NCBI GenBank assembly: GCA_903896775.1
Contig: CAITZE010000219.1
Coordinates: 1-6,142, forward strand
Source: an uncultured bacterium
GTDB taxonomy: Bacteria > Pseudomonadota > Alphaproteobacteria > Rhodospirillales > Rhodospirillaceae
Length of the DNA stretch: 6,142 nt
Direction of reading: 5' to 3'
Part shown: piece by piece, positions 1-6,038 of the stretch
How positions within the stretch are numbered: the stretch's first letter is position 1
Layout: each line of letters opens with the position of its first letter
The notes under the pieces: generated by a model
What the model was told of the DNA's origin: nothing
The model's database searches: none
What the model saw: the letters and a program-made list of their open reading frames with translations, nothing else
Program-made: the position numbers and the translations under genes

Positions 1-1
1 C

Positions 2-574
2 CGTGGCAAGTTCAAAGACTCTTTCGAAAAGAAGCACGGCGTGAAGATGGGCTTTATGTCCTTCTTCGTGAAGGCCTGCGTCAATGCGCTGAAAGAGCTG
101 CCCGCCGTTAATGCCGAAATCCAAGGCGACGAGCTGGTCTACAAAAACTATTACGACATCGGTGTTGCGGTCGGTACGCCGCAAGGTCTTGTTGTGCCCG
201 TCGTGCGCAATGCCGATGAGAAATCCTACGCCGAAATCGAAGCTGAAATCTCCGGCCTCGGCCGCAAAGCTCGTGACGGTAAGCTGACCATCGAAGATAT
301 GACCGGCGGCAGCTTCACGATCACCAACGGCGGTATTTACGGCTCCATGCTGTCGACGCCGATCTTGAACGCGCCGCAGTCGGGCATCCTCGGCATGCAC
401 AACATCAAACAGCGCGCAGTGGTGTTGGAAGACGGCAGCATTGTATCGCGCCCTATCATGTATCTAGCTCTGTCCTACGATCACCGTATTGTCGATGGCC
501 GCGAAGCCGTCACCTTCCTGGTGCGCGTGAAGGAAGCCATCGAAGATCCCAGCCGTCTGCTGATCGAGACTTGA
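2..574 (+). CDS. sucB: 2-oxoglutarate dehydrogenase E2 component (dihydrolipoyllysine succinyltransferase), 3' end only
   Basis: This is the C-terminal 190 residues of the E2 core enzyme of the 2-oxoglutarate dehydrogenase complex. E2 transfers the succinyl group from lipoamide to CoA in the TCA cycle, in the cytoplasm. The frame is open from base 2, so the gene starts outside the window; the ATG at 41 is an internal methionine. Only catalytic-domain sequence is visible; the lipoyl and E3-binding domains would lie upstream. The active-site motif is HRIVDG, with the catalytic His codon at 482-484 and the Asp four residues later. The stretch GSFTITNGGIYGS and the ending RLLIET fit the succinyltransferase branch better than pyruvate dehydrogenase E2. 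The E3 gene follows 4 bases after the stop, which supports an E2-E3 operon with the E1 gene (sucA) probably further upstream. The family is certain; succinyl rather than acetyl specificity is very likely. Confidence 0.95.
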   Translation, partial: RGKFKDSFEKKHGVKMGFMSFFVKACVNALKELPAVNAEIQGDELVYKNYYDIGVAVGTPQGLVVPVVRNADEKSYAEIEAEISGLGRKARDGKLTIEDMTGGSFTITNGGIYGSMLSTPILNAPQSGILGMHNIKQRAVVLEDGSIVSRPIMYLALSYDHRIVDGREAVTFLVRVKEAIEDPSRLLIET

Positions 575-578
575 TCCA

Positions 579-1997
579 ATGGCCGACGCTTTTGATGTCA
601 TCGTAATTGGCGGCGGACCCGGCGGTTACGTCTGCGCCATTCGCGCCGCGCAACTGGGATTGAAGACTGCTGTTGTCGAAGGCCGCGGTAATCTCGGCGG
701 CACCTGCGTCACCGTCGGATGTATTCCGTCCAAAGCGTTGTTGCAGTCTTCGCATCTTTTTGAGGAAGCCAATCACGCTTTTGCGGCGCATGGTATCAAA
801 GTCGGCAAGATAGAAATCGATCTCGCCACCATGATGGCGCGGAAAGACGATGTGGTGAAACAGAACACCACCGGTATCGAATTCCTGATGAAGAAGAACA
901 AAGTCACTTACATCAAGGGCTATGGCCGCATCGCCAAGGCCGAGCGCAACGCACATCAGGTCACTGTCAAAGACGCCGACGGCAAGGAAGAAACGTACAC
1001 CACGAAGTCTGTTGTTATCGCGACGGGTTCCGAAGTCACGCCGCTGCCTGGCGTCACAATCGACGAAAAACAAGTTGTGTCGTCCACCGGCGCACTGACT
1101 CTGCCCAAGATTCCCAAGAGCATGATTGTGATCGGCGCGGGCGTCATCGGCCTCGAAATGGGTTCGGTCTGGCGTCGACTCGGCACGGAAGTAACGGTCG
1201 TCGAATTCCTCGATGTCATCCTGCCGCCCATGGACGGCGAAGTGCGCAAGCAGATGCAGCGCATCCTCGAAAAGCAGGGCATGAAATTCAAGTTGGGCTA
1301 CAAAGTCACAGCAACCAAGCCCGGCAAAGACGGCGTTGCCGTGACCATCGAGCCCGCCAAAGGCGGTACAGCCGAGCAGCTTACGGCTGATGTTGTGCTA
1401 GTGGCGATTGGCCGCCGTCCCGATATCGCGGGCGCTGGATTGGACGTGGCCGGAGTAAACGTCAACAAGCGCGGCTTTGTCGAAGTCGATGAGAACCTGC
1501 AGACCAATGTCGAAGGCATCTTTGCCATCGGCGATGTTATCGGCGGCCAGATGCTGGCCCATAAGGCCGAGGAAGAAGGCTCCGTTTGCGCCGAAATCAT
1601 TGCCGGTCAGCCGGGGCATATCAATTACGACGCCATTGCGGGCGTCGTTTACACCTGGCCCGAAGTTGCCGGCATCGGCAAAACCGAAGAGCAACTCAAG
1701 GAAGCCGGCGTCGCTTACAAGGTTGGAAAATTCCCGTTCACCGCCAACGGTCGCGCCCGCGCCAACGGCGATACAGACGGCTTTGCCAAAATCTTGGCCG
1801 ATGCCACCACAGACCGCGTGCTGGGGTGCCATATCGTTGGTCCCGCCGCCGGCGATCTGATCATGGAAGTGGCAGTGGCGATGGAGTTCGGCGCATCGTC
1901 GGAAGACATCGCGCGCACGTGCCATGCGCACCCGCAGTTGGGTGAAGCCGTCAAGGAAGCGGCCCTCGCCGTCGATAAACGGGCACTGCATATCTAA
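579..1997 (+). CDS. lpd: Dihydrolipoyl dehydrogenase (E3)
   Basis: This flavoenzyme reoxidises dihydrolipoamide on E2 and passes the electrons through FAD to NAD+. It is 472 residues long, normal for the family. Visible in order are the FAD dinucleotide fold GGGPGG (11-16), the redox disulfide Cys43/Cys48 in GGTCVTVGCIPSK, the NAD-binding GAGVIG (186-191), the second FAD motif around GIFAIGDV (313-320), and the C-terminal dimer interface with the His451/Glu456 catalytic dyad in HAHPQLGE. The usual Leu-Asn between the two cysteines is Val-Thr here. The ATG at 579 places the FAD motif at the normal distance from the N-terminus; a weak GAGA (566-569) may serve as ribosome binding site. It lies 4 bases after the E2 gene, so co-transcription and translational coupling are likely. 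Because the neighbour is E2, it is probably the E3 of the 2-oxoglutarate complex, though one E3 often serves several complexes. Confidence 0.97.
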   Translation: MADAFDVIVIGGGPGGYVCAIRAAQLGLKTAVVEGRGNLGGTCVTVGCIPSKALLQSSHLFEEANHAFAAHGIKVGKIEIDLATMMARKDDVVKQNTTGIEFLMKKNKVTYIKGYGRIAKAERNAHQVTVKDADGKEETYTTKSVVIATGSEVTPLPGVTIDEKQVVSSTGALTLPKIPKSMIVIGAGVIGLEMGSVWRRLGTEVTVVEFLDVILPPMDGEVRKQMQRILEKQGMKFKLGYKVTATKPGKDGVAVTIEPAKGGTAEQLTADVVLVAIGRRPDIAGAGLDVAGVNVNKRGFVEVDENLQTNVEGIFAIGDVIGGQMLAHKAEEEGSVCAEIIAGQPGHINYDAIAGVVYTWPEVAGIGKTEEQLKEAGVAYKVGKFPFTANGRARANGDTDGFAKILADATTDRVLGCHIVGPAAGDLIMEVAVAMEFGASSEDIARTCHAHPQLGEAVKEAALAVDKRALHI

Positions 1998-2008
1998 GCG
2001 CATCATAA

Positions 2009-2788
2009 ATGCGCCAACGCACGCCGACCGTCGCCATCGTCATTCCTGCCTATAACGCGGCAAAGACCATCGACCGCACGCTTGAGAGTGCGGTCGCGTC
2101 CTTGCGCTATTGTACCGACACGCACGGTTTGGATGTGACGGCGGAGATCGTCGTGGTGGACGATGGCTCTACCGACGCGACCGTTGAACGCGTGACGGCC
2201 TGGGCCTCGCGGGCTCCCATTCGCCTTATTCGCAACGCCGCCAATCGCGGCGCCGGGTTTTCCCGCAACGAAGGCGTCAGGCATTCAACCGGATCATTCC
2301 TGTTTTTTCTAGATGCCGACGATGTGTTTTATCCCAACCACATCACGCTCTGTTTGAAGGACCTGCTTGCTGATGACACGTTGGGTTACGTCTTCACGCG
2401 CGTGAAGATGGATATGTCTATGCATGATGACTGGCGGGCGTCGCTCGATGAAAGCTGCCCGATCAACTTTTGCCTCCGCCGCGTCTGGCACGACATGATC
2501 CAGGGATTTCCGGAAGAGCCAGATTTCCGCACCCACGGTACTGAGGACACACTCTATCGCGCCTGCCTTCGTCGTCTCGTGAAACACCGCAAGATCGATG
2601 TGGAAACGTGCGAGCAGTTTGCTTCACCCGGCAATGCGTTGGATCGCCAGCGGCAAAAATTAGCACACTCAAAAGCAGAATGGCAAAGCCAAGGCATCGA
2701 CGACGAATTCAAAATGACGCCGCTGATGGAAGAGGTGGCGCTCGCGCGCTTCACCCATGTCGCCAAGCTCTTAGGCGAAAAGGTTTAG
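2009..2788 (+). CDS. Glycosyltransferase family 2 protein
   Basis: This is a 259-residue cytoplasmic GT-A fold glycosyltransferase; donor sugar and acceptor cannot be read from the sequence. The N-terminal nucleotide-sugar domain is clear: VAIVIPAYNAA (8-18), the nucleotide-binding VVVDDGSTD (48-56), NRGAGFSRNEG (79-89) and the metal-binding DAD (102-104) in FFLDADD. GTED (177-180) fits the acidic catalytic-base motif of the family. The last 80 residues look charged and helical and match nothing I recognise. There are no membrane segments, unlike processive synthases. The ATG at 2009 starts just before the first strand of the fold, so it is well placed, although no good Shine-Dalgarno is visible. 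It starts 11 bases after lpd with no terminator between, so it probably rides on the TCA operon transcript. Its stop overlaps that of the opposing gene downstream. Confidence 0.9.
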   Translation: MRQRTPTVAIVIPAYNAAKTIDRTLESAVASLRYCTDTHGLDVTAEIVVVDDGSTDATVERVTAWASRAPIRLIRNAANRGAGFSRNEGVRHSTGSFLFFLDADDVFYPNHITLCLKDLLADDTLGYVFTRVKMDMSMHDDWRASLDESCPINFCLRRVWHDMIQGFPEEPDFRTHGTEDTLYRACLRRLVKHRKIDVETCEQFASPGNALDRQRQKLAHSKAEWQSQGIDDEFKMTPLMEEVALARFTHVAKLLGEKV

Positions 2789-3420
2789 TTCACCCAGGGC
2801 GAAAGGCCCGGTACGCCGTAGCGGCAGGCCAGTGAATTCTGTTTACGCTTTTCGCAGACGCTGAGAACGTCGTCACCGCGCCATTGGGCAAAGCCCGTCA
2901 CAACCCAGGCGCCTTTCTTTTGCGCGAAGAACAGGCTTTGCTTTTCGGCTTGGCCTTTGGCGTTGACCATCTTGATCATCAGCTCGTGCGTACCCGCAAG
3001 CCCGCGCCGGCCGGAAAGCACGCCGCGCAGGCGCGGGGAAACGACTTCGCGCAAACCTTCGATTTGCCAGACTCCATAGTCGGGGTGGGTCTCACGCAAA
3101 ATTTCGGTCCAGGTCATGGTCCAGGGCTTGTTCCAGATATCGCCCGCGACGGTGCCGTCATCCTTGTGCTGGGCGCCGTCGGCAGGAATCGTTATGCCAA
3201 TCAGCTTGCAGGTGGCGACGGATTTCTCGGAACACATCAAGAATGTCTTAGCCGCGCACTCAGGGCTTTCGCCCGCGCTGACGCAGGCCTTTTCCGTGTC
3301 TGAGTCGGGATAAACGGGAAGCTCGGCCGCAATCATTGGCGCGGCATATAAAAACGCTGCCATGAACGCCAGGCAGAGCGCTGCCATCCGTCGATATCTT
3401 GCAGTAAGCCGTTGAAACAT
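2785..3420 (-). CDS. Exported protein of unknown function with six mature cysteines
   Basis: I do not recognise this family. From the ATG at 3420 the product has 211 residues; a GTG directly before it (3423-3421) would add one. ATG is preferred because GGGA (3431-3428) then sits 7 bases upstream. The N-terminus is a clear Sec signal peptide: basic residues (RLTARYRR), a hydrophobic stretch (MAALCLAFMAAFLYAA), and a likely cleavage near MIAA before ELPVYPD, so the product is probably periplasmic or secreted. The mature part has six cysteines, four close together near its N-terminus (residues 46, 55, 63, 71) and two near the C-terminus (189, 199), suggesting disulfides. The centre is rich in tryptophan and strand-like segments (NKPWTMTW, KKGAWVVTGFAQWRG). 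There is no lipobox cysteine and no further membrane segment. The gene diverges from the rhomboid gene, and its leader carries a terminator. A small NTF2-like or lipocalin-like fold is a guess only. Confidence 0.85.
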   Translation of the reverse strand: MFQRLTARYRRMAALCLAFMAAFLYAAPMIAAELPVYPDSDTEKACVSAGESPECAAKTFLMCSEKSVATCKLIGITIPADGAQHKDDGTVAGDIWNKPWTMTWTEILRETHPDYGVWQIEGLREVVSPRLRGVLSGRRGLAGTHELMIKMVNAKGQAEKQSLFFAQKKGAWVVTGFAQWRGDDVLSVCEKRKQNSLACRYGVPGLSPWVN

Positions 3421-3440
3421 CACAATATCCCGGCACTCAT
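3420..3440 (-). promoter_or_regulatory. Possible six-codon upstream reading frame overlapping the exported-protein start
   Basis: On the - strand an ATG at 3440-3438 opens a frame of six codons (M-S-A-G-I-L). Its TGA (3422-3420) shares the A of the downstream ATG, the TGATG overlap typical of translational coupling. An AGGG (3449-3446 on the - strand), part of the 3' arm of the terminator stem, lies 5 bases upstream and could act as its ribosome binding site. If so, folding of the terminator would hide that site. The frame is so short that chance occurrence is quite possible, and translation is inferred only. Confidence 0.25.
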
Positions 3441-3468
3441 AAAAACCCTGGCCTTCGACGGGCCAGGG
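3441..3468 (-). terminator. Intrinsic terminator in front of the exported-protein gene
   Basis: Read on the - strand, CCCTGGCC and GGCCAGGG form a perfect 8-base-pair GC-rich stem (3468-3461 with 3453-3446) around a 7-base loop, followed at once by five T (3445-3441). This is a textbook Rho-independent terminator in that direction; on the + strand no T-run follows. It ends only 20 bases before the ATG of the exported-protein gene, so it does not close that gene. It may be a leader attenuator, the end of a short RNA, or the stop for xerC operon transcripts that read through the rhomboid gene in antisense. Confidence 0.65.
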
Positions 3469-3503
3469 ATGCTTCTGTTAAAAGCCTCGCCGCGAAATAG
3501 CAA

Positions 3504-3525
3504 GCCGGGGCAACCCTGACCCGGC
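3504..3525 (-). promoter_or_regulatory. Upstream hairpin with possible antiterminator segment
   Basis: GCCGGG (3504-3509) and CCCGGC (3520-3525) form a 6-base-pair stem with a 10-base loop. Read on the - strand, GGGTCAGGG (3522-3514), covering part of this stem and its loop, can pair over nine positions (one G-U) with CCCTGGCCC (3468-3460), which is the 5' arm of the terminator plus one loop base. The two folds exclude each other, the arrangement expected of an attenuator. The pairing is directly visible; that it acts in the cell is inference, and in GC-rich DNA such complements can arise by chance. Confidence 0.3.
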
Positions 3526-3558
3526 CTATATAACGCGATTTCGTGCAAAAGAGCTCCC

Positions 3559-4338
3559 ATGTTCCTGCCTATCGGCGACGACAATCCCTACACGATGACG
3601 CCCTATGTCAACTATGGCCTTATCGCTGCCTGTGCGGTCGTGTTCCTGTGGCAGTTGTCCTTAGGCGATCAGGGCGGTCAAGCCGCCGTTACGGCGTTTG
3701 GCCTTATTCCCGGACACCTGCTCGGGACCGTCGCCCTCGATCCCGGCTTGCCGGCAGTTCCCGCGGTGCTCACCATCTTCTCCTCGATGTTCATGCACAG
3801 CGGTTGGATGCACATTCTCGGCAACATGCTCTATCTGTGGATCTTCGGCGACAACATCGAAGCGTCCATGGGACATGTACGCTATCTGACATTCTATCTC
3901 CTGTGCGGCGTTGTCGCGGCGTTGTCGCAAACTTTTGCCGCGCCGACATCCGACATGCCCATGATCGGCGCGTCGGGCGCCATTGCCGGCGTGCTGGGTG
4001 CGTATCTGGTTCTGCATCCGCGCGGTAACGTCAAAGTCTTTGTCTTTCTGATCTTCATCACGACGATCAACGTGCCGGCCTTCATCGTGCTGGGCGTCTG
4101 GTTCGTGGGACAGTTGATGAGTTCCGCCGCCGCAAATCCAGCCGCGCCGGGCGTGGCCTTTATGGCCCATATCGGCGGCTTCATCGCCGGGGCCGTGATG
4201 GTGTTTTTCTTCCGCCAACGCGAGGTCGAGGTTTTTGCGCCGGCGCAAAGCCAAGCCTTTGCCGTTGCGCGCCGGCCCTACCGGCGGGGCTCGGTGCCCG
4301 ATGCGGGCCGCCGTACGCCAAAAGGCCCTTGGGATTAG
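3559..4338 (+). CDS. Rhomboid family intramembrane serine protease
   Basis: This is a 259-residue membrane protease that cleaves substrate transmembrane helices inside the inner membrane. The family signature is complete: the catalytic serine Ser139 in GASG (137-140), the catalytic histidine His204 in AHIGG in the last helix, and His80, His85 and Asn89 in HSGWMHILGNM, where the second His and the Asn match the oxyanion-hole region. About six hydrophobic segments are visible, near 19-34, 84-97, 107-123, 135-151, 158-185 and 199-218, the minimal six-helix rhomboid core. The polar N-terminus is short. The last 40 residues are a soluble tail rich in Arg and Pro with no recognised domain. The start ATG has AAAAGAG 5 bases upstream. 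The gene is divergent from the exported-protein gene and convergent with xerC, one base separating the stops, so it is probably monocistronic. Its substrate is unknown. Confidence 0.95.
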   Translation: MFLPIGDDNPYTMTPYVNYGLIAACAVVFLWQLSLGDQGGQAAVTAFGLIPGHLLGTVALDPGLPAVPAVLTIFSSMFMHSGWMHILGNMLYLWIFGDNIEASMGHVRYLTFYLLCGVVAALSQTFAAPTSDMPMIGASGAIAGVLGAYLVLHPRGNVKVFVFLIFITTINVPAFIVLGVWFVGQLMSSAAANPAAPGVAFMAHIGGFIAGAVMVFFFRQREVEVFAPAQSQAFAVARRPYRRGSVPDAGRRTPKGPWD

Positions 4339-4339
4339 C

Positions 4340-5305
4340 TTAGTTGCCTAGACGCGCGCGGGGATGGGCGGCGTCGTAAACTTTACTGAGGCGCGCTGCG
4401 TCCACCACCGTATAGCGCTGCGTTGTCGACAGCGACGCGTGGCCGAGCAATTCCTGAATCGTACGAAGATCACCGCCTTTGGCCAGCAAATGCGTGGCGA
4501 AGCTGTGGCGAAGCGCATGCGGCGTCGCGGTTTCCGCCAGACCCAGTAATGCGCGCAAGCGCCGAACTTGACGTTGCAGAACGCCCGGGTTCAGGGCTTT
4601 GCCGCGTTTACCGACAAACAGCGGCGCTTCAGGTGTTGCGGCAAAAGGGCAGGCGGCGCGATAAGCGTCAATCGCTTCGCGCACGACCGGCAACACCGGC
4701 ACAATGCGTTCTTTGCGGCCCTTGCCGATCACGCGCAACGTGTCGCCGTCAGGCCGATTGCCGCAGGTGAGCCCCAGTGCCTCGCCGATACGTAAGCCGC
4801 ACCCATAAAGCAGGATCAACAAAGCTGTATCGCGCGCGGCAAGCCAAGGCTCGTCGTGCAAGTCGCCGGCGGCATGAATGGCATCCATCGCTTCTTGTTC
4901 GTCCAAGGCTTTGGGCACGGTCTTGGGCAGGCGTGGGGTCTTCACGGCTTTGACGGCAGGGTTGTGAACGCGGTCGGTGCGATCAAGGAAGCGAAAGAAG
5001 TTGCGCAAGGTCGATACACCGCGCGCGATGGAACTGCGGGCGATGTTGAGATTGGCGCGGTGGGCGAGATAGCTGCGAAAGTCCGCTGGCTTCAATGCGG
5101 CGAGATCGGAAATGTCCGCTTCGGTGCCCAGATGATCGGTGAGGAAAGTCAAAAAGGCCGCAAGATCGCGGCCATAGGCATCAGCGGTGTGAGGTGAAAC
5201 GCGGCGCTCGGTGGTAAGCCATATGCGCCAGTCGTCGATAGCGCGAACGAGATCGCCGCGCGCAGCGTAGTGGATCCCGGCAGTACCTAGAGTTTCAGAG
5301 TCCAC
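4340..5305 (-). CDS. xerC: Tyrosine recombinase XerC
   Basis: XerC acts with XerD at the dif site to resolve chromosome dimers before division. With the GTG start at 5305 it has 321 residues, close to the usual 300-310. The N-terminal SAM-like core-binding domain (about 20-107; WLTTERRVSPHTADAYGRDL) is followed by the catalytic domain with all active-site residues: Arg172 (CGLRIGEAL), Lys195 (GKGRKER), His263 and Arg266 (HALRH), His289 (LLGHAS) and the nucleophile Tyr298 (TQRYT). The frame stays open to an ATG at 5395, which would add 30 Arg-rich residues. GTG at 5305 is preferred because AGGA lies 5 bases upstream (5314-5311) and the domain then begins normally. It overlaps the DUF484 gene by 19 bases, implying translational coupling. 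The DUF484 neighbour, as in the enterobacterial dapF-yigA-xerC order, favours XerC over XerD or a phage integrase. Confidence 0.93.
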   Translation of the reverse strand: MDSETLGTAGIHYAARGDLVRAIDDWRIWLTTERRVSPHTADAYGRDLAAFLTFLTDHLGTEADISDLAALKPADFRSYLAHRANLNIARSSIARGVSTLRNFFRFLDRTDRVHNPAVKAVKTPRLPKTVPKALDEQEAMDAIHAAGDLHDEPWLAARDTALLILLYGCGLRIGEALGLTCGNRPDGDTLRVIGKGRKERIVPVLPVVREAIDAYRAACPFAATPEAPLFVGKRGKALNPGVLQRQVRRLRALLGLAETATPHALRHSFATHLLAKGGDLRTIQELLGHASLSTTQRYTVVDAARLSKVYDAAHPRARLGN

Positions 5306-6018
5306 CAACGTCCTACGGCATAACGGGCAATGTGCCCGAGGAAAGCGATCAGTTCTGTGCCTTGGCCGTCTTCGAAATGCCGGGGATTGCGGCAACCGAC
5401 GGCGAAAATACCCGCGGGCAAACCTTCGCCATCTGGCAAAGCCACGAGCGCATCGGAACGCACGAGTCCGGCGGCGCTACCGTACAGCTCGGTTTCACCC
5501 TCGGTCTCGGCGCGGATACGTGTGGTGACATCGCTTGCACCCATCAGGGCGTCGACGCTGCCCGCATGCAGCGCGCGCACGATGTGGCCAGCTTCGGCCG
5601 GAACGGTATCGGTTTCAAAAGCGATGGCAATCGCGTCGACACCAAGGTGCACCGGCAAATCGTCGTGCAGAATTTGGGCAAGCTCGGTGAAGTCACGGGA
5701 ATACAAAAGGGCGAGTGCGCATTCCAGCGTGCGTTCTACCAGCGACATATTAGAGCGCGTGGTGGTGACGAGGCTGGCGCTGGAAGCTTTTAGATCGTCG
5801 ACTTGGCGGCGCAAGCGATCGACCACAAAACGCTGCATGTCGACGACGACGGTTTCGGTCTCAAAGCGCGTATCGGGCGCCATGGCGGTGAGCAAGTCGG
5901 GATTATTCAGCAGCACACGGGGGTTGCGGCGCAGATAGGCAATGACATCAGCCTCACGCAGGTCTGATTTTGGCCCTATGCCGGCATCTTTAGTGCCGAC
6001 CTTCACGTTGTCCGCCAT
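5287..6018 (-). CDS. DUF484 family protein (GAF-like domain)
   Basis: This 243-residue cytoplasmic protein belongs to the DUF484 family, whose biochemical role is not established. The N-terminus carries the family's characteristic start (about 22-45; ADVIAYLRRNPRVLLNNPDLL). It is followed by a helical, probably coiled-coil stretch (about 56-98; VDMQRFVVDRLRRQVDDLK) and a GAF-like domain (about 95-235) ending in the typical AGIFAVGCRNPRHF and LGHIARYAVGRWW segments. The ATG at 6018 gives the expected N-terminus, and a G-rich stretch just before it could pair weakly with 16S rRNA. The gene starts 20 bases after the transaldolase stop and overlaps xerC by 19 bases, so the three genes are probably one operon. 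The family is commonly found next to xerC, which suggests but does not prove a role linked to it. Confidence 0.9.
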   Translation of the reverse strand: MADNVKVGTKDAGIGPKSDLREADVIAYLRRNPRVLLNNPDLLTAMAPDTRFETETVVVDMQRFVVDRLRRQVDDLKASSASLVTTTRSNMSLVERTLECALALLYSRDFTELAQILHDDLPVHLGVDAIAIAFETDTVPAEAGHIVRALHAGSVDALMGASDVTTRIRAETEGETELYGSAAGLVRSDALVALPDGEGLPAGIFAVGCRNPRHFEDGQGTELIAFLGHIARYAVGRWWTLKL

Positions 6019-6038
6019 CTACCCCCGTCCCGCCGGGC

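Larger units (their letters stand above)
3424..3558. promoter_or_regulatory. Divergent intergenic region between exported-protein and rhomboid genes
   Basis: These 135 bases must hold the start signals for the exported-protein gene (leftwards) and probably those of the rhomboid gene (rightwards). TATATAA at 3527-3533 is the best -10-like element; it is nearly self-complementary, so it could serve either strand, but no good -35 sits at the right distance for either direction. A weaker - strand option is TTGCTA (3503-3498) with TAACAG 17 bases further on (3480-3475). AAAAGAG (3547-3553) is a reasonable ribosome binding site for the rhomboid ATG at 3559. The terminator and hairpin described separately fill most of the rest. 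The promoter assignments are tentative. Confidence 0.35.

Noticed and set aside
510..1073. Long - strand open frame opposite lpd
   Set aside because: It lies fully opposite an unmistakable lpd and the end of the E2 gene, and its translation is low-complexity with no recognisable domain.
1398..2006. 202-codon - strand open frame opposite the lpd 3' half
   Set aside because: It is a mirror of the lpd codons. lpd has intact motifs throughout this region, and the mirror product shows none.
2884..3303. 139-codon + strand open frame opposite the exported-protein gene
   Set aside because: The - strand frame has a signal peptide, a ribosome binding site and a plausible globular composition; the + strand one has none.
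3504..3525. Upstream hairpin as an independent terminator
   Set aside because: No T-run follows it on either strand, so it was kept only as a possible antiterminator partner.
3661..4254. 197-codon - strand open frame opposite the rhomboid gene
   Set aside because: The product is His-, Asp- and Arg-rich, as expected from the complement of a hydrophobic membrane protein, with no signal of its own.
4271..4285. GCCGG/CCGGC hairpin near the end of the rhomboid gene as a terminator
   Set aside because: The stem is only 5 bp, it lies inside coding sequence, and it has no T-run on either side.
4340..5305. Phage or integron integrase, hence a mobile element
   Set aside because: The host-type domain layout, DUF484 neighbour and operon position indicate housekeeping XerC, and no attachment-site repeats were seen.
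5332..5938. Two long overlapping + strand frames opposite the DUF484 gene
   Set aside because: DUF484 family motifs are clear on the - strand, and the + strand products are Ser/Arg-rich shadows.
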